In this document: in pieces, positions 16,641-25,709 of the stretch
Layout of the letters: the number at the start of each line of letters is the position of its first letter
Position numbering within the stretch: position 1 is the stretch's first letter
From: Planctomycetota bacterium
Lineage (GTDB): Bacteria; Planctomycetota; J058; JAJDCP01
Assembly (NCBI GenBank): GCA_029260765.1
Contig: JAJDCP010000101.1
Coordinates: 62,001-126,000 of the forward strand
Length of the DNA: 64,000 bases
Reading direction: 5' to 3'
Translations under genes and position numbers: made by a program
The notes under the pieces: model-generated
Database searches by the model: none
The model's input: only the letters and a program-made list of their open reading frames with translations
Told to the model about the DNA's origin: nothing

Positions 16641-17756
16641 TCAGATGCCACACTCTGCCAGCATCGCGCGCAGCCCCGCGGCATCGCGGCTGCTCCCCTT
16701 TCCCAGGACCAGCTCGAAACAGGGCAGTCGGGCTGCCAGGTTCTGTGCGCGCTGCCGAAGATCGTGGGCCGTGGGGAAGTCGCCCCGCGCTTGCAGGTCG
16801 AACAGTGCCGAGCGCGTGCCGGCGGCCGATGCGCCCAGCAGGCTGGCGGCGAGCCTTTCGCGGGCTTTGGCTTCGCGCATGCGGTGCAGTTGCAGGCCCT
16901 GGCCCTCGAGTTCCAGACGGGGGAAGACCAGCGCGGCCAGCGTGCCGGCGACCTGGGCTTCGCGGTCCAACAGGCGGCACAGCTGGCTCTGGCTGATGCC
17001 GAAGCGGCCGTCCTGCCAGGCCTCCACAGCCGGTTTGAGGGTGGCAGCCTCGTGCAGGCTGTGATTGTGGAGGTAATGGGAAGCCCGCAGGCGTGTGCCC
17101 AGGCCGGGCACCAGCTCCAGAGTGGGGGCACGCAGGCTGACGATGCTGGGGAGACCACGCGCCACCCCGTCTGGGAAGAGGCAGAGCCGGTCGTTGGCCA
17201 CGAAACGCAGCTCGGCGCTGGCCGCCAGGCAGGCGGCCAACAGGGTGGTCTTGCCGGCCCGCTTGCGGCCGGCGAAGCCGAGCACCCGCGTGCCCCGGCC
17301 CACGGCCGCGGCGTGCAAGAGCAGCGCCCCCGACCTCCAAGCGGCGTGCATGGCGGGCTCGCGCACCGCCCGCAGCAAGGGAATGCGGCCGGCCCGCGGG
17401 ACGCTGGCCTGGCGGTCGATCAGCTGCACGCCTCCGGGCTCGGGGCGGTAGAAGACATCGAAGAAGGCATCGTGCACCACCTCCCGGCCCGCGCAGCCCC
17501 AGTGCTCCAGCTGCAGAGGGCCGCTGTCGAGCACGTAGGCGCACAGCCGGGGGGGCTGGGCCGGGCGGCCGCTCGAGTAGCGCGCGTGCTGCGCGGGATC
17601 GGCCCGCAGCTGGATGTGGGCCGCTGCCGTGACCTGGGCCCGGGGTTGGAAGTGCGGACAGAGCTGCTCGCGCAGCCACGCCAGGTCGGCGGCCGCCGCC
17701 TCGACCTCGATCGGGCAGCCCGCATAGTCGAGGATCAGGCGTTCAGTCCCCGGCAT
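16641..17756 (-). CDS. HPr kinase/phosphorylase-like P-loop protein
   Basis: 371 aa. The middle has LLLHAAAVGRGTRVLGFAG followed by the Walker A GRKRAGKTT, as in HprK-related kinases attached to peptide-modification clusters. Downstream are FVANDRLCLF and GLPSIVSLRAP. The N-terminal 130 residues resemble the variable sensor-like domain of these proteins. The start overlaps the end of the ABC gene by 14 bases. In lasso-peptide and related clusters such kinases phosphorylate the precursor's C terminus and co-occur with a nucleotidyltransferase and an ABC exporter, exactly the neighbours here. No lasso cyclase or protease gene is present, so the substrate is unknown. Confidence 0.75.
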   Translation of the reverse strand: MPGTERLILDYAGCPIEVEAAAADLAWLREQLCPHFQPRAQVTAAAHIQLRADPAQHARYSSGRPAQPPRLCAYVLDSGPLQLEHWGCAGREVVHDAFFDVFYRPEPGGVQLIDRQASVPRAGRIPLLRAVREPAMHAAWRSGALLLHAAAVGRGTRVLGFAGRKRAGKTTLLAACLAASAELRFVANDRLCLFPDGVARGLPSIVSLRAPTLELVPGLGTRLRASHYLHNHSLHEAATLKPAVEAWQDGRFGISQSQLCRLLDREAQVAGTLAALVFPRLELEGQGLQLHRMREAKARERLAASLLGASAAGTRSALFDLQARGDFPTAHDLRQRAQNLAARLPCFELVLGKGSSRDAAGLRAMLAECGI

Positions 17757-19575
17757 CGGTCTCGCCGTCCATTTGCAGGCGGTGCAGCCGGTAGAGCTGG
17801 GCGTAGTAGCCGGCCTGCGCCACCAGCGCGTCGTGGCTGCCCGTCTCGACCACCTTTCCGTCGCGCAACACGACGATGCGGTCGGCGAGACTCAGGGTGG
17901 AAAACCTGTGGGAGATCAACAGCGTGGTGCAGCCTCGCGCCAGCTCACGGAAGCGGGCGAAGAACTGGTATTCGGCGCGCGCGTCCAGACCGCTGGTCGG
18001 CTCGTCGAGCAGCACGATGCGGGGGGAGCGCGCGAAGGCACGGGCGACGGCGAGCGCCTGCCACTCGCCGCCGGACAGCTCGACCTGCCCGAACTGCCGG
18101 CCCAGCCGCGTGTCCAGGCCGTCGGGCAGCCGCGCGATCAGGCTGTCGGCGCCGGTGCGCTCCGCGGTCTCGGTGAGGGCTTCCCGATTTCCAGCCAGCT
18201 TGTGCCAGTCGCCGTAGGCGATGCTGTCGGCGGCGGTGGCCTCAAAGCGGCAGAAGTCCTGGAAGACGAAGCCGATCTGATGGCGCAGCCACTCGGGGTC
18301 GAGGCTGTGCAGGTCCTGGCCATCCAGCCTGATCGTGCCCGCCGTCGGGTCGTAGAGCCGGCAGATCAGCTTGGCCAGCGTGGTCTTGCCGGCGCCGTTT
18401 TCCCCGACCAGACCGACGACCTCCCCAGGTTCCACCGCGAAGCTCACTCCCTGCAACACCGGAGCATCTCGGCCGGGATAGCAGAACTCCACCTGCTCGA
18501 GCTCGATGCGCCCACCGGCTTCGGCCTCGGGGAGCGTGGCGGAGCTCTGCATCTGGCCCGACTGTGCAGCCAGGAAGCCGCGCAGATGGCTGACACCCAT
18601 CGCCGCTTGCAGGGATCGACCCAGCATCGCCAGACAGCGCTCCAGCGAATTCCGCAGCCGGGCGGACGAGGCGCCGAAGATCGCCACCTCGCCGATGGTC
18701 AGCTCTCCAACAAAGGCGCGGTGTACGACCCGGTAGTAGATGGCAAAGAACGCGGCGGTGGTCAGGCTGACGTACAGCAGGCCTGCCAGGAATCCACGCC
18801 ACTGCAGCCGTCTCTCCCCATCACGCAAGTCCCCCATGATCTTGCGGAACTGCTGGACCAGCAGAGGGCCGAGCCCCAGCAGTTTGATCTCGGGCACAGT
18901 GCGCGGCGTCAGCAGCAGGCTGCTGAAGTAGTTGCTCCAGCGTCGGCCTGGGGCGCGCAGGTTGTCGTGGCGGAAACGTCCGCGCGCCAACCTCCACTGA
19001 AAGAACAGGTAGGGCAGCGCGAATGGCCCGACCACGAGCACCGCCAGCGGCTCGATCACCAGCAGGATGCCCGCCAGGCTCAGGCCTTGCAAGCCCACTC
19101 TCAGCGTCGCCATGCATTGGATGGCAAAGGCGGTGAGCTGTTGGGCGCCGGCTTCTCGGGCGCGCTCGATCAGATCCTGGCGGCGGGTGTCTTCGAAGAA
19201 CGCCAGATCCAGGCGCGAGGCCTGTTCGAGCAGCTCGGCGGTGATCTCGAGCTGCACATCGGTCTGCAGTCGGGCCTGGCAGAGCTCTGAAAGCAGCGGG
19301 CAGATCGCCTCGGCCAGCATCACCGCCAGACCGAACAGCAGCCAGGGGATCAGCGGGGCGAAGACCGCCTCGTCGCTGACATCGACGAAGGTGTCGACCA
19401 GTCCGCGGGCGAACAAGGCCACGCCCAGGGGAACTCCCGCCCGCAGCAGGTTGGCGCCGAGCCAGGCCGCGGTCAGGCCCGGCCCGGTGCGCCACATCTG
19501 GCGCAGCGCCCAGCCCGCGTTGCGCACCAGCTCGAGCAGGCGCGAGGTGAAAGTGCGCGCAGGTGCCTCGTTCAT
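17743..19575 (-). CDS. ABC transporter, fused permease and ATPase
   Basis: 610 aa from the ATG at 19575, overlapping the preceding stop as ATGA. The N-terminal half has six predicted membrane helices of the type I exporter fold (AAWLGANLLRAGVPLGVAL, PWLLFGLAVMLAEAI, IEPLAVLVVGPFALPY, LLYVSLTTAAFFAIYY). The ATPase domain has Walker A GENGAGKTT, the Q loop FVFQDF, the signature LSGGEWQ, Walker B IVLLDEPTS and the H loop LISHR. There is no N-terminal C39 peptidase. As part of the triad it probably exports a small modified product. Confidence 0.93.
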   Translation of the reverse strand: MNEAPARTFTSRLLELVRNAGWALRQMWRTGPGLTAAWLGANLLRAGVPLGVALFARGLVDTFVDVSDEAVFAPLIPWLLFGLAVMLAEAICPLLSELCQARLQTDVQLEITAELLEQASRLDLAFFEDTRRQDLIERAREAGAQQLTAFAIQCMATLRVGLQGLSLAGILLVIEPLAVLVVGPFALPYLFFQWRLARGRFRHDNLRAPGRRWSNYFSSLLLTPRTVPEIKLLGLGPLLVQQFRKIMGDLRDGERRLQWRGFLAGLLYVSLTTAAFFAIYYRVVHRAFVGELTIGEVAIFGASSARLRNSLERCLAMLGRSLQAAMGVSHLRGFLAAQSGQMQSSATLPEAEAGGRIELEQVEFCYPGRDAPVLQGVSFAVEPGEVVGLVGENGAGKTTLAKLICRLYDPTAGTIRLDGQDLHSLDPEWLRHQIGFVFQDFCRFEATAADSIAYGDWHKLAGNREALTETAERTGADSLIARLPDGLDTRLGRQFGQVELSGGEWQALAVARAFARSPRIVLLDEPTSGLDARAEYQFFARFRELARGCTTLLISHRFSTLSLADRIVVLRDGKVVETGSHDALVAQAGYYAQLYRLHRLQMDGETDAGD

Positions 19576-20681
19576 CCCCGCGCGCCTCCCGATGACCAGG
19601 GGAGCAGAGCGCGCAGGCGGTCTGCCTCGAAGGCGCGGTGCGCGGCGGCGCGGAAGGGCAGCGAGGCCGCCCACCACAGGGCGCTGCGCAAGAAGCTCGC
19701 GCGCAACACACGCCAGGCCCAGCGTTTGCCCGGCCAGGCGATGGGGGTCGGCTGCCAGAGGGCCCGGTCTCCGCCGGGCGGAGGCCGCAGCGCCGCCTGA
19801 GAAAGATGCTCCCGCAGGTCCTGGTGCCCGTCGGGACGGGCCAGCAGGCGCAAGTACATCGCCAGGATGGCGGCGCAGGCCGTGTCGGTGCGTTCGGCGC
19901 GGCGGCGCGCGAAGAAGTGCGGCCAGTCGGGCGTGGCCCGGCGCAGCAGGAAGTCGAGGTCGACGAAGGCGCGCAGTCGTGCGCGATGGCGTTGCAGATC
20001 GGCGAACAGCGAGAGCAGCATGAAGGTCAGCTCTGCGTCGCGTCCGAGCACCTGTACCGTCAGGCCGGAGATCTCGAGCGGCTCCGCCTCCGCGAAGATG
20101 CGCCCGTAGTCGAGCCTGAAGCTGGGATGGCGCACCAGGACCCAGTGCAGATCGAGTTTCAAGCCGTCACGGGCGTAGTCGATGGCATGGGTGAAGCGGA
20201 AGGTGCGCTCTGCGCCGAGGAACAGCGGAGACAGTCCGTGGTAGCCCAGTGCGTGCAACACACCGCGCGCTCTGGACAGATCGGCCTCGCGCACCAGCAG
20301 ATCGAGGTCCCAGAAGCTGCGCCGCTGCAGTCCTCCGTAGTAGCGCAGCGACAGGCTGACGCCCTTGAGCAGCAGGTAGGGCAACCCCTGCGCGCGGAAG
20401 GCTTCGTCCAGCTCAGCGATGGCTCGTACGCAGTGGCGGGCCACCTCCCGTTGGGCGTCGGCTTTGGCATGCAGGCGCTCGCGCACAGCCTCGGGCAGGC
20501 TGTTCCAGGGGGGCCGCCGGAGCCAGGGATCGATGAAGATCGCCAGCTGCTGGTCGAGCACGAAAGACTCGAAGGCCTGGGCCGAAGGCGGGGCCCGCCG
20601 CCAGAGCTCGCGGGCGCGAGGGGCATCTTCGTGCAGCCAGGCGGCCAGCAGGGCGATGCAGGACTCAGCGATGGGCGGAAT
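19572..20681 (-). CDS. Nucleotidyltransferase family protein (NTP_transf_5-like), probable ATT start
   Basis: 369 aa if translation starts at ATT 20681, 329 aa from the first canonical start (GTG 20561). The domain has the substrate loop LPYLLLKGVSLSL and the nucleotidyltransferase metal motif RRSFWDLDLLV, then LKLDLHWVLVR, as in PF14907 proteins. The 40 residues before the GTG look coding: IPPIAESCIALLAAWLHEDA contains the helix that normally opens this family. An in-frame TAG lies 12-14 bases beyond AGGAGGGG. That ribosome site sits at ideal spacing for ATT, and no ATG, GTG or TTG lies between them. It is the first gene of the triad with the ABC exporter and HPr-kinase-like protein. Confidence 0.8.
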   Translation of the reverse strand: MPPIAESCIALLAAWLHEDAPRARELWRRAPPSAQAFESFVLDQQLAIFIDPWLRRPPWNSLPEAVRERLHAKADAQREVARHCVRAIAELDEAFRAQGLPYLLLKGVSLSLRYYGGLQRRSFWDLDLLVREADLSRARGVLHALGYHGLSPLFLGAERTFRFTHAIDYARDGLKLDLHWVLVRHPSFRLDYGRIFAEAEPLEISGLTVQVLGRDAELTFMLLSLFADLQRHRARLRAFVDLDFLLRRATPDWPHFFARRRAERTDTACAAILAMYLRLLARPDGHQDLREHLSQAALRPPPGGDRALWQPTPIAWPGKRWAWRVLRASFLRSALWWAASLPFRAAAHRAFEADRLRALLPWSSGGARG

Positions 20682-20718
20682 AGTTGCCCCTCCTGGGCGC
20701 GAGACCTATCCTGGTGGG

Positions 20719-21630
20719 ATGGAGAGCACCGATCCTATCGTCGGCCCTGCCCCGGAACAAGCTGCGGACGGGCAGGCCCCCTCGCACGGGCTGCCGGCGC
20801 CGCTGCAGCGGCTGCTTGCCGAGCTCGGGCGTGAGCTGGTGGACGTTGAGCGGGTCACCGCGCGGCCGTCCAGAAGTCCCAAGGCCGCCTGGCGGCTCGA
20901 GTTTGCGGACGGCAGTCTATGCAAGGGGCGGCTGTTGATCGACGAGCCCAGCGCCGCCCGGGTCGAGGCCATCGCCGGGCGGCTCAAGGCGGAGCCCGGG
21001 ATCGCGCGGGTGTGGGCGCGCGACGGCGCCGCGCTGCTGGAGGAGTGGCTGCCAGGCACCCCGCTGGCCTGTCTGGAGGGCGCCCAGGCCGAAGCCTGTG
21101 GAGGTCTGTTGGCGCGGCTGCATGCGCTCCCCTTGCCTGAAGGCGAGCCCGCATTTGCTGTCGGGGAAGAGGCCCTGGCGGAGCTGTGTGCGCGGCTGGC
21201 GGGGCTGTGTCAGGCGGGCCGGCTCAGCGCTGCGCAGTGCCAGCGGCTCGAGCAGCGTGCGGTTCGGCTGTGCCCGGCCCGTGGGCGGAGGAGCGTGATC
21301 CACTTCGATGCCTGCGCCGAGAACCTGCTGCAGCATGCCACGCGGGGCCTGGTGCTGATCGACAACGAGACGCTGCGCTACGGCCCCTGCGGCCTCGACC
21401 TCGGGCGGGCGTTGTGGAGGATATCGGAGCAAGCGGGCGCCCGCTTGCTGGCTGGCTACCGTCAGGCGGGCGGGCCCGCGCAGCTCGAGCTGCTGCCGTT
21501 CTGGCTGCTGTCGGCGCAGGCGGCCTCGGCGTGGTTCCGCTGGCGCGACGCTATGCCCGGCGCTGAGGAGCCCTTGCGGGGTCTTTGGGAAACGGCGGGA
21601 GGGGAGCCGGGGCTGGTTGCGCTTGGGTAA
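20719..21630 (+). CDS. Aminoglycoside/choline-kinase-like phosphotransferase
   Basis: 303 aa, ATG at 20719 with GGTGGG just upstream. It has the APH-family Brenner motif VIHFDACAENLL (catalytic Asp, metal Asn) and LVLIDNETLRYG in place of the usual DFD/DWE segment. The N-lobe (WRLEFADGSLCKGRLL) has only a weak Lys motif. GAALLEEWLPG resembles the family hinge. Members phosphorylate small hydroxylated substrates. It is transcribed divergently from the nucleotidyltransferase triad across 37 bases, so shared control is likely, and it may act on the same product. Confidence 0.72.
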   Translation: MESTDPIVGPAPEQAADGQAPSHGLPAPLQRLLAELGRELVDVERVTARPSRSPKAAWRLEFADGSLCKGRLLIDEPSAARVEAIAGRLKAEPGIARVWARDGAALLEEWLPGTPLACLEGAQAEACGGLLARLHALPLPEGEPAFAVGEEALAELCARLAGLCQAGRLSAAQCQRLEQRAVRLCPARGRRSVIHFDACAENLLQHATRGLVLIDNETLRYGPCGLDLGRALWRISEQAGARLLAGYRQAGGPAQLELLPFWLLSAQAASAWFRWRDAMPGAEEPLRGLWETAGGEPGLVALG

Positions 21631-21710
21631 TGCGCCCGTGGCTCGGTCTGAAAGGAGGTCCCTTCGTGGCTGCGCATGAGCACGTCAGCTTCCAGGCGGG
21701 TGGACCTTCC

Positions 21711-23396
21711 CTACCCTCGAAACAGGTGCCGGTGCGGCGCAGGCGAGCCTGCAACTCGATCGGTGGGGCGGGTGTCGATCACATCGTGCCAACGCGGATA
21801 GGATGCGATCAGATGCGAAGTCTGAACCGTCGTCAGCGGCCGGGCGAAAAAATAGCCCTGGGCCTGATCGCAGCGGAACTCCTGGATCACTTCGAGCTGC
21901 TCGCGCTGCTCTATGCCCTCAGCCGTGATGCCCATGCCGAAATTGCGCGCGAGCGTGACGATCGTCCTGACCAGGTCACTCTGGCGGGGATCGCTGGCGA
22001 CCCGCTGCACGAAAGAGCGGTCGATCTTCAGTGTGTCGACCGGGAACTGTTGCAGGTAGCTCAGCGATGAATAGCCGGTGCCGAAGTCGTCGAGGTGCAG
22101 CTTGATCTCGGCGTTCTGCAGCTCGGACAACACTCCCTGGGCCTGCACGACCCGGTCGATGAATACGCTCTCGGTGACTTCAAGGCTCAGGTAGCGTGGG
22201 TCGAATCCGGTTGCCGCGACGATGCAGAGGATGCGGTCGACCGCGCGCGGCAGCCAGAACTGGCGGGCAGAGAGGTTGACGCTCAGGCGCGGCCGTTGCT
22301 CGGGGCCGAGCAATCGGTGCCAGAGGCGCATTTGGCGGCAGGCTTCGGCCAGGACCCACTCTCCGATGGGTATGATCAGGCCGGTTTGTTCTGCAAGCGG
22401 GATGAAGTCGACCGGCGAGATGATCCCCCGAACGGGGTCACGCCAGCGCACCAGCGCCTCGAAGCCCTCGATAGAGCCCGTGCGTAGACAGACGACAGGC
22501 TGGTAGCGCAGCTCGAACTCGTTGCGCTCGACAGCGCGGCGGAGGGCGCTCTCGTGGCACAGCTCGGCGAGCACCGACTGCTGCATGCCATGCTGAAACA
22601 GCACGGTGCGCCCTCCCAGCGGCGTGCTGTGCTTTGCGATGTCCGCCTCGCGCAGCAGCTCCTGTGCTGCGGTGTGCCCTCTCTGCGCCATGGCGATGCC
22701 GATCTTGACCGAAGCAAAGATCTCGCGCGTGTTGATGATGGAAGGCACATTGAAGGCCGCCTCGATACGCGCTGCAACCGCGAGCGCCGTCGTCTGCCCC
22801 TCGATTCCCTCGAGCAGGATCGCGAACTCGTCCGCGCCCAGGCGTGCCACGCGATCGCCATTGCGTACGCATCGCAACAGCCGCTGACCCACCTCGGCGA
22901 GCAGCATATCCCCCGCCTCGAAGCCCAGGGCCTCGTTGACCTGCCGGAAGCGTTCAAGGTCGAGGCACAGCACGGCCAGCGAGGAGCTGGGCTCTTCCTG
23001 TTGGCGTTCGAAGGCCACCTCGAGCTGCTCGAGGAAGGAGTCGCGCCCTGCCAGACCGGTCAGCGGGTCGCAATGCACGGCCAGGAGCGCGGGCGCCGCC
23101 CCGCGAGACTGCTGCTCGGCCTGGACGTTGACCAGATAGACGCCCTCGCCTTCCCACTGCGTCTGGTACACCGCCATCTCCTGGACACCGTCGAGGCCGT
23201 CCGGACAGCAAATGCGGACGCACAGCGCACTCTGCAACCAAGCGAGCTCCAGCAGCCTTGCCTGGCCCGGGTCAGCGGCGAGGGCCTCCAGAGAGTCGGG
23301 GTCCTGGCCACCGCGGAACCGCACACGTCCGTGACGGTCTGTCACGATCACTAGACCCTCGGGCAGGTGTTGGAGGGGGTTCCCTGGTGTGTTCAT
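21711..23396 (-). CDS. GGDEF-EAL c-di-GMP protein with degenerate GGDEF
   Basis: 561 aa from the ATG at 23396 with GGGG before it. An N-terminal PAS-like region (LPEGLVIVTDRHGRVRFRG) comes first. Then a GGDEF domain (DPLTGLAGRDSFLEQL) with the active-site motif RLGADEF, in which the second Gly is Ala. Last is an EAL phosphodiesterase domain with intact motifs: FEALVRW, SVNLSARQF, LEVTESVF, LHLDDFGTGYSSL, KIDRSFVQ and ITAEGIE. I infer a c-di-GMP phosphodiesterase whose GGDEF domain is regulatory or weakly active. No membrane segment is visible. Confidence 0.92.
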   Translation of the reverse strand: MNTPGNPLQHLPEGLVIVTDRHGRVRFRGGQDPDSLEALAADPGQARLLELAWLQSALCVRICCPDGLDGVQEMAVYQTQWEGEGVYLVNVQAEQQSRGAAPALLAVHCDPLTGLAGRDSFLEQLEVAFERQQEEPSSSLAVLCLDLERFRQVNEALGFEAGDMLLAEVGQRLLRCVRNGDRVARLGADEFAILLEGIEGQTTALAVAARIEAAFNVPSIINTREIFASVKIGIAMAQRGHTAAQELLREADIAKHSTPLGGRTVLFQHGMQQSVLAELCHESALRRAVERNEFELRYQPVVCLRTGSIEGFEALVRWRDPVRGIISPVDFIPLAEQTGLIIPIGEWVLAEACRQMRLWHRLLGPEQRPRLSVNLSARQFWLPRAVDRILCIVAATGFDPRYLSLEVTESVFIDRVVQAQGVLSELQNAEIKLHLDDFGTGYSSLSYLQQFPVDTLKIDRSFVQRVASDPRQSDLVRTIVTLARNFGMGITAEGIEQREQLEVIQEFRCDQAQGYFFARPLTTVQTSHLIASYPRWHDVIDTRPTDRVAGSPAPHRHLFRG

Positions 23397-23763
23397 CGAC
23401 GATCCCCGCGCAGGCTGGCGATGCTCGTTCTGCAATTGGCGTACCACACGTGAAAGACTGCGGTGCCCCATGGCAGGTGTCTCTAATAGCGGCAAGATCT
23501 CAATCCGGGACCGGGCGGACTGATCGATGTCCATTCCCTGGGACCCGATGCTGACGGGCAGGTCAGGGTCGAGCAGCACAGCAAGAAGGTTTGGATGGCA
23601 CATCAGCGAAATGTTGCTCCCTGTCCCCGCACACCCACGGCGGTTGCACAGTGCGGGATGCGTTATGTGTTTGATAGGGAACGGTTTGTGCCGACTTGTT
23701 CCGCGTCGATTCAAGTCCCTGCCGGTAGCATCGAGAGGGGAGACTCCCCCACAGGAGGAGACC
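23397..23763. other. Intergenic region between divergent genes, no gene seen
   Basis: 367 bases between the GGDEF-EAL start and the TTG of the small helical gene. The minus-strand frame is open upstream of the GGDEF-EAL start, but its translation has no coherent character and no good ribosome site. It presumably holds both promoters. AGGAGGAGACC near the right end is the ribosome site of the next gene. Confidence 0.5.
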
Positions 23764-24186
23764 TTGCGAGACACATACAGACAGAAGCTGGCCGCCGATC
23801 TCCGTCAGATCGATCGGCACATCAAGCAGTACCGCACTCATTTGGATGCGATCCACAAGTTCCATGATCGCAACGCGGCTTCGTTGGGGGGCCATTTCAT
23901 CCACAAGAAACTCGATCCCTGTAGCTTGCGCGCCCGGGTCACGATGTACGAGGAACTGCTGCGAGACCGGATTGCGAAGAGAGGGGCCGTCCTGCTCATG
24001 ATAGACCTCCAAAAGTACGCCGAGAAGCTGGAGCGGGAAGACAAACTGGCCTTGAAGAAACAGCAGCGTCCGTTGCCCGGCAATAGGGCCGGGCCAGGCC
24101 AGCCCAAGGCCTTCGGACCGAGCCCGCACGGCGCAAACTCAAGTGGTCCTGGCAACGCAGGAGGCGCTGGAGGGGCGGCCCACTAG
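23764..24186 (+). CDS. Small helical protein with Gly-rich tail
   Basis: 140 aa, not recognised. I chose TTG at 23764 because AGGAGGAGACC lies directly before it; upstream codons in this frame look non-coding. Residues 1-100 are basic and strongly helical (LAADLRQIDRHIKQYRTHLD, MYEELLRDRIAKRGAVLLM, QKYAEKLEREDKLALKKQQ), suggesting a coiled-coil or nucleic-acid-binding protein. The last 40 residues are Gly/Pro/Asn-rich and end in GGAGGAAH. The TAG stop lies in the CTAG that opens the MITE-like copy B, so the tail may have been altered by insertion. Confidence 0.6.
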   Translation: MRDTYRQKLAADLRQIDRHIKQYRTHLDAIHKFHDRNAASLGGHFIHKKLDPCSLRARVTMYEELLRDRIAKRGAVLLMIDLQKYAEKLEREDKLALKKQQRPLPGNRAGPGQPKAFGPSPHGANSSGPGNAGGAGGAAH

Positions 24187-24363
24187 TAGGCCGCCGCACA
24201 AGTTCCGGTACACCCTGTAGGGGCGGGGTTTATCCCCGCCCGGAAGGCGCGGGAGAGCGAAGCGTCCGAGTCCTCGAGGTGTAAATCCCTCCCCTACAAG
24301 AATTTGCCTTCCACGGCGTCCGCCACGTCGAAATGGACCGTTATTTTTGCGGGCTGGCGTTAG
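24183..24363. repeat. MITE-like element, copy B, with inverted core
   Basis: It shares with copy A the left flank (AAGTTCCGGTACACCCTGTA) and the right flank (CAAGAATTTGCCTTCCAC, later GGACCGTTA). It also has the inner arms GTAGGGGCGGGGTTTA (24217-24232) and TAAATCCCTCCCCTAC (24282-24297). The core between the arms (24233-24281) is the reverse complement of copy A's core over about 27 bases. The left CTAG is intact and forms a gene's stop codon; the right end has decayed to TTAGTGCC. Confidence 0.72.
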
Positions 24364-24383
24364 TGCCAAGTCGAGCCCAGCTG

Positions 24384-25520
24384 TCAGGATCGTCCGGCGA
24401 CGGCAGCCGCCGGCTCGGCGGGCGGTGTCCCCAGTTGCTTCAGGTTTCGGTAATGGGCATGCAGCACGGAGCGGAAGCTCGGATACTCGAGGTAGGGGAC
24501 TCCCCGCATGCCACAGTAGTCCTTGACCACATGATGGACCAGCGGATGCCGCGTGTGGGACATCTTCGGGAAGATGTGGTGCTCGATCTGGAAGTTCAAG
24601 CCCCCGACCACCCAGGTGAGCAGCCAGTTCCCGGTGGCGAAGTTGGCCGTGGTGGCCAGCTGGTGCAAGGCCCAGTCCCGGTGCACCTGCTCTCGCGAGC
24701 ACGGCGTCTCCTGGACTCCTGTGATATGGGCCATCAGGAAGGTCAACACCAGCACCAGACCCATCAACAGCCAGTGCAAGACATAGAAGCTCAAGACCAG
24801 GGCGACGTTCTGTGTCACCAGTATCGGCACGACAAAGTAGCAGACCAGGTGCCAGCTCTTGGCGACCACGATCTCGATCAGCAGGGCGCGTCGGCGTTTC
24901 GGCGTCAGGGACCAGCGGTTGCTGAGATACTCGCTGCAGTCGTCCCACCAGATCCATTTCAGGCTGTGCATGCAGTAGAGGAACCAGGCGTAGACGTGCT
25001 GATAGCGGTGCGCGCGGCGCCAGGGCTGCGCGGGGTGCAGGCGGATCAGCCCGTTGGTCTCGAAATCCTGGTCGAAGCCTCTGACATTGGTGTTGCCGTG
25101 GTGCGCCTGGACGTGGCCTTTGTGCCACAGGATCGGGCTGGCGCCGGCAAAGCCGAGACTCCAGGCGGCGAGTCGATTGAGCCAGCGAGATCTGCCAAAC
25201 GCTTCGTGGCTGCCATCGTGCATGACGGACAGCACGATGCAGAGCAGGCTGAATACCCCCGGCACGACCATCCACAGACCATGCCAGCCGTGGTAGCGCC
25301 CCAAGTACAGGAAGGCCAAGTAGCAGCAGGTCCACAGCGAATAGTTGATCAGTGCCTTGCGCAGCATCCCCGCCTGATCGATAGGGTGCAGGCCACGTTC
25401 CTTCAGGTGCGCTCGGACGGCTTGTTTGAGGCCGCTGTAGAAGCCTGTCCGTGCGGCGAGGGCAGCTCCAGGTTGGGGGGAGCGGGCCGGCCCCGCGTTG
25501 GAAGATGGGTCCGTGGGCAT
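24384..25520 (-). CDS. Membrane fatty acid desaturase, acyl-lipid front-end type
   Basis: 378 aa, ATG at 25520 with GGAG eight bases before it. It has the three histidine clusters of membrane di-iron desaturases: HDGSH (101-105), HKGHVQAHH (133-141) and QIEHH near residue 310. The Gln-first third box (QxxHH) is typical of front-end and linoleoyl-CoA-type desaturases. Hydrophobic segments around YSLWTCCYLAFLYLG, WMVVPGVFSLLCIVLSVM and VLHWLLMGLVLVLTFLMA match the fold. There is no cytochrome b5 domain, so an external electron donor is needed. It is monocistronic between a MITE and a small Cys-rich ORF. Confidence 0.95.
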   Translation of the reverse strand: MPTDPSSNAGPARSPQPGAALAARTGFYSGLKQAVRAHLKERGLHPIDQAGMLRKALINYSLWTCCYLAFLYLGRYHGWHGLWMVVPGVFSLLCIVLSVMHDGSHEAFGRSRWLNRLAAWSLGFAGASPILWHKGHVQAHHGNTNVRGFDQDFETNGLIRLHPAQPWRRAHRYQHVYAWFLYCMHSLKWIWWDDCSEYLSNRWSLTPKRRRALLIEIVVAKSWHLVCYFVVPILVTQNVALVLSFYVLHWLLMGLVLVLTFLMAHITGVQETPCSREQVHRDWALHQLATTANFATGNWLLTWVVGGLNFQIEHHIFPKMSHTRHPLVHHVVKDYCGMRGVPYLEYPSFRSVLHAHYRNLKQLGTPPAEPAAAVAGRS

Positions 25521-25709
25521 CGGCGAATCTCCAAGCCTTTGCGGCATGGCAGGTACTGTTGAGAGTAGCTGGGCCTGCGGGCGGGTCGTGCAATAGTTGT
25601 GTAATACCTTCAAGTCGGGCCGTGCGAGCCCCTCAGCGGGGTGCAGGTGATGGGCGAGAGCAGATCGGCGAGGGGGGATCCGGCCAAGGAATCAGGCTGA
25701 GGTGGGGCT

